From Thioalkalivibrio sulfidiphilus HL-EbGr7 (lineage in GTDB: Bacteria > Pseudomonadota > Gammaproteobacteria > Ectothiorhodospirales > Ectothiorhodospiraceae): a stretch of 64,000 bases of DNA. The stretch spans positions 1,736,001 to 1,800,000 of the forward strand of contig NC_011901.1 of NCBI RefSeq assembly GCF_000021985.1, read 5' to 3'. The notes under the pieces were generated by a model that did no database searches, was not told the DNA's origin, and saw nothing but the letters and a program-made list of their open reading frames with translations. Each line of letters starts with the position of its first letter. The stretch's first letter is position 1. The translations under genes and the position numbers were made by a program. Below, piece after piece: positions 8,509-15,809 of this stretch.

Positions 8509-8989
8509 TCTTTCGCTCCATAGGCGTGGTTCCAGCGCGCCAGGGCCTTATCGCGCCACTCCAGGATCTCGCTGGCCGCCCGGCCCATCAGCCAATCGGG
8601 CGACCAGTGGAAGACGAAGGCCACGTCGGCCATCGCCGCCTTCAGATCCCCCCACCGCGGACATCGGGCAAAAAATAGCCCAGCACCTGCCCCATGCGGG
8701 CCAGGTCCCGCGAGCCCAACCCCTTCACCTCCTCGGGGCCCAGGCCCACGCACTCGCCCAGGATGCGGAAGCTCGCCTCCACCTGGGCCTTGGCGCTGGC
8801 CGCCTTGCTCACCAGCTCCACGTGGTAGCCGGAAGGCTCGCGGAAGGTCAGCGACTCGCGGCGCTCGCCGCCGAACTCCCGCGGCGAGATCAGCTCCAAC
8901 TCCACCACGTCCACCAGCGCCTCGCGCAGCACATCCACGTCCACGTCGTCGCGCTTGCCGATCACCGCCACGCCATCCTTGATATCCAT
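8505..8989 (-). CDS. Tail assembly chaperone E+E' (frameshift product)
   Basis: The 161-residue product comes from -1 frameshifting near the end of the 115-residue E frame. The downstream frame contains MADVAFVFHWSPDWLMG and SEILEWRDKALARW, the P2 GpE family pattern. In P2 the same pair of overlapping frames upstream of the tape measure gives E and E+E', chaperones that coat the tape measure during tail assembly. The downstream frame ends overlapping the tape-measure ATG. Confidence 0.85.
8642..8989 (-). CDS. E: Tail assembly chaperone E (unshifted product)
   Basis: 115 residues from ATG 8989. The segment VELVSKAASAKAQVEASFRIL and the position between tube and tape measure fit the phage tail E family. 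The sequence LSPREFGGERRESLTFREP-like core (ISPREFGGERRESLTFREP) is typical. Terminates 27 bases after the slippery heptamer at 8669-8675, so most ribosomes would make this form and a fraction would extend into E'. Confidence 0.87.
   Translation of the reverse strand: MDIKDGVAVIGKRDDVDVDVLREALVDVVELELISPREFGGERRESLTFREPSGYHVELVSKAASAKAQVEASFRILGECVGLGPEEVKGLGSRDLARMGQVLGYFLPDVRGGGI
8669..8675 (-). other. -1 ribosomal frameshift slippery site T-TTT-TTG
   Basis: The minus strand reads TAT TTT TTG CCC in the E frame. T TTT TTG is a classic X-XXY-YYZ heptamer and is the one known from P2 E/E'. Slipping back one base gives GCC CGA TGT and continues in the E' frame to 8505. Confidence 0.85.
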
Positions 8990-9025
8990 CGTTCAAACCC
9001 CTCTCGTCGGTCGGTTAACGGGCGC

Positions 9026-9520
9026 TTAAATGCCCAGGTGGTCGCGCAGGCCGGCCAGTTGATCCTCGCCATTGACGATGCGCACCATGCGCTCCACGTC
9101 GATGTTGTGGATCTCCTCGCCGCCGATCGCCAAGCGGTAGCGGTGGGCGGCGAACTCCACCGTCAGGTTGGCCGCCGTACCGCCCACCCAGTCGCCCGGG
9201 TTCTGCACCACGAAGCGCCCGTACAGCTCGGCGGTGGCGCCCTTGGTCTCGCCGTCGTGACTGATCAGCGCCCCGCGCAGGGTCAGCGCCACATCGCCCT
9301 TGCCGAACAGCTTCAGCACTTCCGCCGGCACCGTGGCGAACTGCAGGCTGGCGCGCAGCGCCTCCATGCCCATGTCCATCTCGATCGGCGCATCCATGCC
9401 GCCCGCGCGCATCGCCTCGGTGGTGATGGTCAGCTGCGGCAGCGTCACTTGGTTGCACTGGCCGGCATAGTGGCGGCCATCCACGAAGGCCACCACGTCC
9501 CGCATCACGTCTTTGAGCAT
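9026..9520 (-). CDS. FII: Major tail tube protein FII (P2 gpFII)
   Basis: 164 residues. The segments MDAPIEMDMGMEALRASLQF and LTLRGAL match the P2 FII tube family. It polymerises into the inner tube of the contractile tail. ATG 9520 overlaps the sheath stop. Confidence 0.92.
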   Translation of the reverse strand: MLKDVMRDVVAFVDGRHYAGQCNQVTLPQLTITTEAMRAGGMDAPIEMDMGMEALRASLQFATVPAEVLKLFGKGDVALTLRGALISHDGETKGATAELYGRFVVQNPGDWVGGTAANLTVEFAAHRYRLAIGGEEIHNIDVERMVRIVNGEDQLAGLRDHLGI

Positions 9521-10716
9521 CAGAGGATCTCCTCCAGGTAGTCGTTGACCATCCGGCTACGGAAGGTCACCCGCTCGGCCACCCCGTAGGGCGAGAAGTC
9601 GAAGTCGAACACCACCCGGCCGTCCATCATGTCGGTCGGCGTGTTCAGCTCCGGGTCGGCCCACACGCTGCCGCCGGCAATCCGCCCCTCGGCGGTCAAC
9701 CGGTCGATGAACGCCTGCACCCCGCCGGTCACGTCCTCGATGTAGGTCCGGGTGATGTTGCGATCCACCGCCCACAGGTGCGCCGCCAGCAGCGAGTCGT
9801 TGATGATGTCGGCGATGCGCACGTGCGCCAGGAAGGCCCACCTGGCGTCCTCCGAGGTGGTGCGGTTGCCCCACAGGCGGTAGCCGCTCTCCTGGATGGT
9901 CACCGCGATGTCGTGGCTGTTGAGGAAGTTGGCCCGGCAGGTCGGGTCGCCCAGGGTGAAGTCGATCTCCCGCGACAGCCCCATGATCCCCGGCACGATC
10001 TGGTTGGACGGCGAGGTGTGCCAGCCGCGGCTGTTGTCGTTCCAGGCGATCACCCCCGCCACCCGCGCCGAGCCCGGGCGCGTCACCGGGCCGTCGGCCT
10101 CGGTGTCCCACACCTGGTACCACGGCTCGTGGAAGTACACGCGCTTGGTGCCGAAGTCGTCGCGCGCCGCCAGGGCGTCGTTGTCGTTGGTATTGGGGCC
10201 GTCCACGATCACGATCGCGCGCAGCTTGTCGGCCACGCTGGCCAGCGCCGCCGCCACTGGGTTGGCCAGAAACTCCCCAGGGGTCTCCGGGTCTTCCATG
10301 CGCTGGTGGGTAAAGCCCGGCGCGATCAGCAGGCGCGGCTTGGCGCCCACCGTCGAGCCCGCCGCCAGCAGCGCTTCCACGCCCAGGTACTTGCCGGTGG
10401 CGCTGTCCACGCCGCCGATCACGTTGCTCATGGTCGCGGCGTCGTCCTCGCCCTCGTCGACACGCACCACCACCACCATGGCACCGGTCACGCTCAGGAT
10501 GTCGGCCAGGGCGTCGGGCAGGGTGCCCTCAATGCCCAGCGCCGCCGCCTGGCTGCGCGAGCCCAGCACCAGCACCGGCTCGTTCAGCGGAAACGCCTCG
10601 CTGTCGGCCTCCGGCGCGGTACCCACCACGCCGATCACCGAGCTGGACGCCGTGCGGATCGGGCGAATGCCGTCGTCGATCACGACGATCTCCACCCCAT
10701 GCAGAAAATCAGGCAT
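9520..10716 (-). CDS. FI: Tail sheath protein FI (P2 gpFI)
   Basis: 398 residues, the usual length of P2-type sheaths. N-terminus MPDFLHGVEIVVIDDGIRPI and internal SSSVIGVVGTAPEAD are family patterns; NFLNSHDIAVTIQESGYRLWG and the C-terminal handshake region are also present. It forms the contractile outer sheath. Presence of sheath and tube makes this a myovirus-type particle. Confidence 0.95.
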   Translation of the reverse strand: MPDFLHGVEIVVIDDGIRPIRTASSSVIGVVGTAPEADSEAFPLNEPVLVLGSRSQAAALGIEGTLPDALADILSVTGAMVVVVRVDEGEDDAATMSNVIGGVDSATGKYLGVEALLAAGSTVGAKPRLLIAPGFTHQRMEDPETPGEFLANPVAAALASVADKLRAIVIVDGPNTNDNDALAARDDFGTKRVYFHEPWYQVWDTEADGPVTRPGSARVAGVIAWNDNSRGWHTSPSNQIVPGIMGLSREIDFTLGDPTCRANFLNSHDIAVTIQESGYRLWGNRTTSEDARWAFLAHVRIADIINDSLLAAHLWAVDRNITRTYIEDVTGGVQAFIDRLTAEGRIAGGSVWADPELNTPTDMMDGRVVFDFDFSPYGVAERVTFRSRMVNDYLEEIL

Positions 10717-10918
10717 CGCTCACCCCTCCCTTGTCCTGCCCCTCGGCCTTGGCCTTGCGCGGCTTGGCCGGGGGCGTGGTGACGCCGGGTCGCTCCAGGT
10801 GCGTGCCCAGCAGGTACTTGGCTTGCCGCGGGTGCAGCGTGATCGGCTCCCCCGGCTGATACACCCGGCCCCGATGGGGCAGGGCGGTCTTCACGGTGTA
10901 GGTCTGTTGCTTACTCAT
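10709..10918 (-). CDS. Small phage structural-region protein, unknown
   Basis: 69 residues. The fold-like stretch HRGRVYQPGEPITLHPRQAKYLL is followed by a basic lysine/alanine tail. Overlaps the sheath start by eight bases. Small proteins of this general form are common upstream of sheath genes in Mu-like phages; no function can be assigned. Confidence 0.7.
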   Translation of the reverse strand: MSKQQTYTVKTALPHRGRVYQPGEPITLHPRQAKYLLGTHLERPGVTTPPAKPRKAKAEGQDKGGVSDA

Positions 10919-10939
10919 CTCTCACCTCGCAGGAACCGC

Positions 10940-11137
10940 TCATTGCACCGGGTAGGTGCCGGCACTGGAGCCGCCGGACACCACCACCTCGGCATTGCTG
11001 GTCACCTCATCCACCACCGCATTGGCGATCGCCTCGGCCAGGCGCTCCACCCAGCTGTGCTCGCCCGTCGCGGTGGCACCCTGGGCCACCATCTCGCTGA
11101 TGATCCGCCCCTTCAGATCGCCCTTGGAAAGCGCCAT
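10940..11137 (-). CDS. Small conserved phage protein, unknown
   Basis: 65 residues. Helical N-half (AEAIANAVVDEVTSNAEV) and a glycine/serine end. It lies directly after the spike gene V and before the sheath. No family assigned; coding is supported by tight packing and strand. Confidence 0.7.
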   Translation of the reverse strand: MALSKGDLKGRIISEMVAQGATATGEHSWVERLAEAIANAVVDEVTSNAEVVVSGGSSAGTYPVQ

Positions 11138-11138
11138 G

Positions 11139-11723
11139 TCACTCTCCCGCCGTCACGGTGGAGCTGCCGTCACCGTGCGGATTGCCGGTGAAATGACAGA
11201 TGTGCCCGGTGGTCACCACGGCGTTGCCCTGGTTGAGGTGGATGCTCGCCGCGTCCACCTCGGCGGTGCCGTCCACCGTGGCCGCCAGGTTGCCGCCCAC
11301 CTGGGCGGTCACGTCGCCCACCACCTGCAGACGGGCCTCGCCGGGCAGGCTCACCGACAGCACGCTGGCCGCGCGGTCGTACTCGAACACCGCGCCGTCG
11401 GCGAAGGTGAAGCGCGCCAGGTCCGGGCGGTCGCCCGGCGCCGGGCGCTGGTCGTGGTACAGCGCCGCCAGCGCCACCGCCGCCAGCGCCTCGCCGTTGG
11501 GCGAGAGCACCATCACCTCCTCACCCACCTCCGGCGGCCACCAGCTCTTGTCGTTGCCGGCCCGGCCCGCCACGAAGGGCACCCAGTCCGACAGCCGATC
11601 GGCCAGCCGCACCCGCACCCGGGGCGGAGTAGTGGTGTACTCGGCCTGCTCGATGCGGCCCGGCTGCAGCAGGCGGAACACCCGCCGCTCCAGCTTCTCC
11701 ACGCGCCTCTCCAGGCTCTCCAT
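11139..11723 (-). CDS. V: Baseplate spike protein V (P2 gpV)
   Basis: 194 residues. ATG 11723 overlaps the stop of a 27-codon mini-frame. It opens with a coiled-coil-like MESLERRVEKLERRVFRLL, then an OB-fold region (DWVPFVAGRAGNDKSWWPP, VGEEVMVLSPNGE) and a beta-helical C-terminal half ending GNPHGDGSSTVTAGE. This is the P2 gpV layout, the membrane-piercing spike. Unlike P2 it is separated from W by the whole sheath-to-D segment. An 83-bp tandem duplication covers its first 12 codons. Confidence 0.88.
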   Translation of the reverse strand: MESLERRVEKLERRVFRLLQPGRIEQAEYTTTPPRVRVRLADRLSDWVPFVAGRAGNDKSWWPPEVGEEVMVLSPNGEALAAVALAALYHDQRPAPGDRPDLARFTFADGAVFEYDRAASVLSVSLPGEARLQVVGDVTAQVGGNLAATVDGTAEVDAASIHLNQGNAVVTTGHICHFTGNPHGDGSSTVTAGE

Positions 11724-11852
11724 CACGACACCTCCTCGCCGTCGATCCGCTCGTAGTCGTCGGGGAACTGCTCCAGCTTCTCCACGCGCCTCTCCAGGCT
11801 CTCCATCACGACACCTCCTCGCCGTCGATCCGCTCGTAGTCGTCGGGGAACT
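11687..11852. repeat. 83-bp tandem duplication across the gp37/V junction
   Basis: Copies at 11687-11769 and 11770-11852 are essentially identical. The unit contains the last ~15 codons of the gp37-like gene and the first ~12 codons of V. Because 83 is not a multiple of three, the second copy creates a new 27-codon frame instead of lengthening either gene. Confidence 0.93.
11723..11806 (-). CDS. 27-codon mini-frame created by tandem duplication
   Basis: ATG 11806 overlaps the stop of the gp37-like gene and its own stop overlaps the V ATG. The product would be the N-terminus of V (MESLERRVEKLE) joined to the C-terminus of gp37 (QFPDDYERIDGEEVS). It is probably not functional as a protein but keeps translation coupled from gp37 to V. 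Confidence 0.5.
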   Translation of the reverse strand: MESLERRVEKLEQFPDDYERIDGEEVS

Positions 11853-12357
11853 GCTCCGGCTGCCAGCCCGCCCACACCTCGCTGGGCGTCTCGCCGCTGC
11901 CGTCCCAGGCCGTCTCGCCCACCAGCACCACCTGGCGCCACACCACCGCCCACAGGGCGAAGCCCTTGGCGTCCAGGGCGGCGCTGTAGAGGTTCTCCAG
12001 CCCCGCCAGGCGGGCATGCATCACGTCCGGGGCCAGGCCCCACTGCGCGTGCTGCACCTGCTGCGCCCAGCTCACCGCCAGGCTCATCGCATCACGGCCC
12101 CGCTTGGCGGCCCCCCGCGCGTTGCGCGCCAGGCAGTACGCCGCCCAGCGCACATCCAGGGCAATGCGCCCCTCGCCGGGCTGCTCGTCGGCCAGCGGCG
12201 CCTCCAGCGCCGCCACGAAGAAGGCCGGCGCCACCACCCGCCCCTGGGTCGGCCCCTCCGGCCCGAACTGGCCGGCGTAGGGCTCCACCTGGGCCAGGCC
12301 CGGCAGCGCCTCGCCGGCCTGGACCAGAATCGCGTCCTGCACCGCCGCCAGATCCAT
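11806..12357 (-). CDS. Mu gp37-like protein (DUF1834), head-tail region
   Basis: 183 residues. ATG 12357 overlaps the stop of the gp36 gene. Layout after gp36 and segments such as FFVAALEAPLADEQPGEG and RWAAYCLARNARGA fit the Mu gp37 family, a probable tail-completion or terminator protein. The C-terminal end falls in the 83-bp duplication. Confidence 0.8.
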   Translation of the reverse strand: MDLAAVQDAILVQAGEALPGLAQVEPYAGQFGPEGPTQGRVVAPAFFVAALEAPLADEQPGEGRIALDVRWAAYCLARNARGAAKRGRDAMSLAVSWAQQVQHAQWGLAPDVMHARLAGLENLYSAALDAKGFALWAVVWRQVVLVGETAWDGSGETPSEVWAGWQPEQFPDDYERIDGEEVS

Positions 12358-12779
12358 CACAGGAACCCCTTGCTGTCGTTGCGATCCCACACCCGGCCAC
12401 CCGACACCATCTCGGCGCCGTCGGCGCTGGCCGGCGCCTCGCCCTCGGCGCTAACGCCCAGGTCGATGTCGCCGCGGCTGATGCGCAGCAGGGTGTCCAG
12501 CGCCGCCTTGAAGCGCATCACCACCTGCTCGGGGGCGTGATCGTCGTACAGGTAGTAGCGCGCCATGTCGGCGCACAGCCGCACCAGCACGGTCGGCACG
12601 TGGGCCAGCGGCAACACGTAGCGTGCCGCCAGGTAGCCGTCGATCTCCGCCGTGGCATCCACCAGGGCGCGCTCGGCGATGGCCGCGTCGATCTCGCCCT
12701 GGTGGGCGCGATCGGTGAGCTGGCGGATCTCCACCTCGCCGAAGCGCTCCACCAGGTGCGACACCTCGGCGTAGCTCAT
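12357..12779 (-). CDS. Mu gp36-like protein (DUF1320), head-tail connector
   Basis: 140 residues. The segment ALVDATAEIDGYLAARYVLPL is the diagnostic DUF1320 pattern. The family is thought to contribute to the head-tail connector. Overlaps both neighbours by four bases. Confidence 0.9.
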   Translation of the reverse strand: MSYAEVSHLVERFGEVEIRQLTDRAHQGEIDAAIAERALVDATAEIDGYLAARYVLPLAHVPTVLVRLCADMARYYLYDDHAPEQVVMRFKAALDTLLRISRGDIDLGVSAEGEAPASADGAEMVSGGRVWDRNDSKGFL

Positions 12780-13144
12780 GACCGCTTCACCTCGATCAGC
12801 GGGTCACGCTCCAGCTGGGCCAGCACCGTCTCGCTCACCACCTGCTCAGTGGCGCGGCGGGTCACCACCACGCCGCCGCGAATGCGCCGCTCCAACCGCG
12901 TCGAGACCACCACCGTTACCTGCCCCTTGGCCGGCGTTTCACCGCCGGCTGAAGCCGCCTTGGCCGGCGCCGACGGATCGGGCTTGCCCTCCTCGGGCTT
13001 GGCGGTGGCGCCATCCTTGGCGGCCGCGTCCGTGGCCGGCTCCTTCACGTCGGTCTCCGTGGCGCCCTGGCCAGGCTGGGTATCCTTGGCGTCGGCCTCG
13101 GGCGCCTTGGCGGCGCCTTTGGTGGCCCTGGTCTTCGTGGTCAT
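12776..13144 (-). CDS. Mu gp35-like protein with disordered N-terminus
   Basis: 122 residues. The first ~75 are Ala/Lys/Glu/Pro-rich and low in complexity; the last ~45 (GQVTVVVSTRLERRIRGGVVV) form a small folded part resembling the Mu/FluMu gp35 (HI1506) family. It lies immediately after the major head gene, as in Mu. Possible head decoration or stabilising role is inference. Confidence 0.75.
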   Translation of the reverse strand: MTTKTRATKGAAKAPEADAKDTQPGQGATETDVKEPATDAAAKDGATAKPEEGKPDPSAPAKAASAGGETPAKGQVTVVVSTRLERRIRGGVVVTRRATEQVVSETVLAQLERDPLIEVKRS

Positions 13145-13155
13145 GCGCTACCTCC

Positions 13156-14067
13156 TCAGGCGACCCAGGGGGTGGCCAGCAGCTCCGCGCTGTCGCGGTA
13201 GATGTTGGTGGAGCCGTTGGCCAGGCGCTCGGCCTTCAGCACTTCCAGCCCCTGCTGCTCCAGGGTCGGCGGCACCACCAGCAGGGTCGGGCGGATCGCC
13301 AGCGGGCGGCCGCCGTCGGCCTTCATCTCCATCATCGCGGTGCGCGCCTTGGCGTAGTTCTCCTGGCTCAGCGGCTGCTGGCTCTTGTAGGCCATCTGCC
13401 AGAAGCCGAAGCCCACGTTGCTGCGCGCCCGCACGCCGTAGCGGTACTCGTCCTGCATGAACACCTGCTCGTCCTTCTCGTCGAGCATCGCCTGCAGGTC
13501 ATGCGGCACCCGCTCCTGGAAGATCAGCGGCTTGATCGCCCGGCTGATGTCCAGCAGGTACCAGGCCGGGCCCGGGTTCTCGGCGGGAATGTCCTGGTTG
13601 CTCACCAGCGTCGGGTCGCCGGTGCCGTCCACCTCGGCGAACACCGGGTGCTCGTCGTCGAAGAAGTTCTGGCCGTCGTAGCAGGGCTGGTTGTGGGCAT
13701 CCTTGAGCAAGCCGAACACCAGTTCGTCGGGCTGGATCGCGGCGGCGCGCCCCATCTCCTGGAACAGCGGCGAGTAGATCCCCAGGTTGTCGTCCTCGAT
13801 GTCCACCCGGGCCACGCCCACCGTGGACTCCCACAGCTTGTTCTCGATCTGGTAGCCGTGGGCCGCCATGTCCTTTATCACCCGCGAACCGACCCACTCG
13901 CGGAACTGCGGGAACTGGCCTAGCCAGCCGTAGGTGTTGCTGCGGCTCGAGCTGGGGATGCGCGTGGCCACGCGATCCCAGGCCGGCTCGGCCATGTTCA
14001 GGCCCTGCTGGTACTCCCGGCGAAAGCCGGTCATCAGGGCGCGCAGCGTGGAAGGGGTGATGATCAT
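13156..14067 (-). CDS. T: Major head subunit T (Mu gpT, gp34)
   Basis: 303 residues, matching Mu gpT. Segments TYGWLGQFPQFREWVG, ENKLWESTVGVARVDIEDDN and NFFDDEHPVF are family hallmarks. It forms the capsid shell, assembled on the scaffold encoded inside the preceding gene. ATG overlaps the protease stop. Confidence 0.95.
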   Translation of the reverse strand: MIITPSTLRALMTGFRREYQQGLNMAEPAWDRVATRIPSSSRSNTYGWLGQFPQFREWVGSRVIKDMAAHGYQIENKLWESTVGVARVDIEDDNLGIYSPLFQEMGRAAAIQPDELVFGLLKDAHNQPCYDGQNFFDDEHPVFAEVDGTGDPTLVSNQDIPAENPGPAWYLLDISRAIKPLIFQERVPHDLQAMLDEKDEQVFMQDEYRYGVRARSNVGFGFWQMAYKSQQPLSQENYAKARTAMMEMKADGGRPLAIRPTLLVVPPTLEQQGLEVLKAERLANGSTNIYRDSAELLATPWVA

Positions 14068-14591
14068 CAGTTGGCCTCCTTCAGGCTCACGTACTCGTCA
14101 TGCGGGATACCCAGCTGCCGGCATACCGCCAGCTCCTCGTCCGACAGCCGCTTGCCGTCGCCGCCGCCCTCGGGCGCCTTGCCGCCGCTCTGCTGGCCCG
14201 ACAGCGCGGCGATCGGCGCCGCCGTCTCCAGGTAGCTGCGCAGCGCGGCAATATCCTTCTTGCCCAGCTCCCGGGCCCAGTCCTTCAGCGCCGGGGTGCT
14301 CAGCACGCCGTCGGCGTCGGCCTGGTCGATCAGCCGGTCCAGCTCGCGGCCCTCGCCCTCCTGGATCTTGCTCGACAGCGCCGCCACCTGGTCGCGCAGC
14401 TGGCTCACCGCCTCTACCGGCACGTACTTGGCCGGGTCGGGCTTGCCCGACTGGCTGCGCAGCGCGGCCAGCTCCGTCTCCTGCTCGTCGAGCCTGGCCA
14501 GTCGCGCGGTCAGCGCCGCCACCGCCTGCTCGATCTGCTCCTCGCTGGCGCCTTCCTCCAGGCCCAGCAGCTTGCGTAGTGCCTCGTTCAC
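14067..14591 (-). CDS. Z: Internal in-frame scaffold protein Z
   Basis: A GTG at 14591, in frame with the protease, is preceded by GAGGAGG at ideal spacing, and starts VNEALRKLLGLEEG. It would give a 174-residue helical protein. In Mu, scaffold Z is made from an internal start in gene I, so the same design is likely here. Confidence 0.7.
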   Translation of the reverse strand: MNEALRKLLGLEEGASEEQIEQAVAALTARLARLDEQETELAALRSQSGKPDPAKYVPVEAVSQLRDQVAALSSKIQEGEGRELDRLIDQADADGVLSTPALKDWARELGKKDIAALRSYLETAAPIAALSGQQSGGKAPEGGGDGKRLSDEELAVCRQLGIPHDEYVSLKEAN

Positions 14592-15119
14592 GGGTGCATC
14601 CTCCTCGTGGGTGTCGTCATCGGCGCCGCTCAGAGAGAAGCGTGCCGCCGCCAGGTCGGCGATACCGTCGATGGCGGGGTTGTTGGTCACCGCCGCCATC
14701 AGCAGCTCGCGTACCTCGCCGGTCTCGCGGTCGTAGGTGAAAACGGGGGACAGGTAGCGGTACTCGTCGGCCTCGATGTAGCCGGCCGCGCGCGGCGTCC
14801 ACTCCACGTCGATGGCGTACAGGCCGTCGCCGTCGCGCCACTCCAGGGCGCTGAACCACGCCGCCGCCGGGGCCGGCTGGCCGCTGGTGTCGGCCCCCAG
14901 CGTCTGGTGCTCGTAGTCGATCACGAAGGGCGTCTGGCGCGCGGCGGCCCGGGCGATCACCTGCGCCGCGGCCGCCGCGTTCAGCGTCCAGTGGGGCAGC
15001 CCCTCGGGGCGGCCGTCACGGGCACGGAAGCTCCCGGCGGGCATCAGCTGGATCTCGCGGCTCGGGCTGCGCAGGCGGGCCGCGCAGGCGGCGATATGAA
15101 AGCGGGTTGTCGTCGTCAT
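14067..15119 (-). CDS. I: Head maturation protease I (Mu gpI, gp32) with scaffold C-terminus
   Basis: 350 residues. The N-half is the Mu-type protease: LMPAGSFRARDGRPEGLPHW, PFVIDYEHQTLGADTSGQPAPAAAW and YRYLSPVFTY are typical. The C-half (from about residue 177) is a helical scaffold-like region. The protease processes scaffold and capsid proteins during head maturation. The 204-bp spacer upstream holds a motif shared with the lysis operon leader. Confidence 0.92.
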   Translation of the reverse strand: MTTTTRFHIAACAARLRSPSREIQLMPAGSFRARDGRPEGLPHWTLNAAAAAQVIARAAARQTPFVIDYEHQTLGADTSGQPAPAAAWFSALEWRDGDGLYAIDVEWTPRAAGYIEADEYRYLSPVFTYDRETGEVRELLMAAVTNNPAIDGIADLAAARFSLSGADDDTHEEDAPVNEALRKLLGLEEGASEEQIEQAVAALTARLARLDEQETELAALRSQSGKPDPAKYVPVEAVSQLRDQVAALSSKIQEGEGRELDRLIDQADADGVLSTPALKDWARELGKKDIAALRSYLETAAPIAALSGQQSGGKAPEGGGDGKRLSDEELAVCRQLGIPHDEYVSLKEAN

Positions 15120-15323
15120 GGGCGCAGCATGGCGCCCCGACGCCAGGGCGGGGATTTAGCGCGGGTTAAAGGTTGCGGCGGGATTTGGCGGGCGAGAGGG
15201 CGGGGGCGTCGGGCAAGGTGCCTTCAAACCCCCTTCAATAACGCCCCCAGGCGATCAAGTTTTTCTCCGAGTGCCAGGGCCGGGGGTCGGGCCTTGCGGC
15301 GCTCACAGGGCCGTTCTGGGCGC
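15120..15323. other. Non-coding spacer between virion morphogenesis gene and head protease
   Basis: The only sizeable gap in the late operon. Apart from the 16-bp motif at 15157 I see a GC-rich stretch and a TTGATC/TTATTG-like pair, too weak to call as a promoter. Confidence 0.5.
15157..15172 (-). promoter_or_regulatory. Shared 16-bp motif in the leader of the head operon
   Basis: The plus-strand word TAGCGCGGGTTAAAGG matches 14 of 16 positions with 22649-22664 upstream of the lysis genes. On the coding strand it contains TTTAAC, a possible -10. It sits 38 bases before the protease ATG. Candidate late promoter or activator site; inference. Confidence 0.4.
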
Positions 15324-15809
15324 TCAGCCCTCGGCATCCTCGAAGCGCTCGCGGATGTGCGCCTCGAGCAGCCGCATCACCTCGGCGCGGTCGGCGGCAT
15401 TGAAGCCCAGGAAGGGGCGGGCCGGGATGTCGCCCCAGGGGATCGGGACGTTGCGCCGGGTGCGGCCGAAGGCGCCCTGGCGGGCGCCGAACTGCTGAAC
15501 CGCAGCGTACTCCAGGCGCGTGCCTTGTGCCAGCGCGTCATCCGTCGCCCGGTAGTGGATCGAGCCGCGCAGTAGCGGCGACTCGTGCAGGATGCGCGGG
15601 TTGCGCTTGCGCAGCAGGGTCGCCGCGCTATTGCGCTCCCAGGCCCGCCCCTCGGGGTTGCGCCCGGCGGCGAAGCGATCGTCCACCACCCGCTGCATGT
15701 ACTCGCCGATGTCCGCCAGCGCCTCGCGGGGGGCGCCGGCGAACCGCGCCAGGCGCTCCAGGGCGGCGCGCACCGCGGCATCATCGACCCTCACCTCCAC
15801 GCCGGCCAT
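15324..15809 (-). CDS. Virion morphogenesis protein (Mu gpG/P2 gpS family)
   Basis: 161 residues. ATG 15809 overlaps the upstream stop. Segments EYMQRVVDDRFAAGRNPEGR, ILHESPLLRGSIHY and IPARPFLGF are the Phage_tail_S/Mu gpG signature. The family completes tails or joins heads and tails. Occupies the Mu gp31 place between gp30 and protease. Confidence 0.9.
   Translation of the reverse strand: MAGVEVRVDDAAVRAALERLARFAGAPREALADIGEYMQRVVDDRFAAGRNPEGRAWERNSAATLLRKRNPRILHESPLLRGSIHYRATDDALAQGTRLEYAAVQQFGARQGAFGRTRRNVPIPWGDIPARPFLGFNAADRAEVMRLLEAHIRERFEDAEG

Noticed and set aside
11806-11852. Lengthened gp37 or V protein from the duplication
   Set aside because: 83 bp is not a multiple of three; both genes keep their normal ends and a separate mini-frame is produced.
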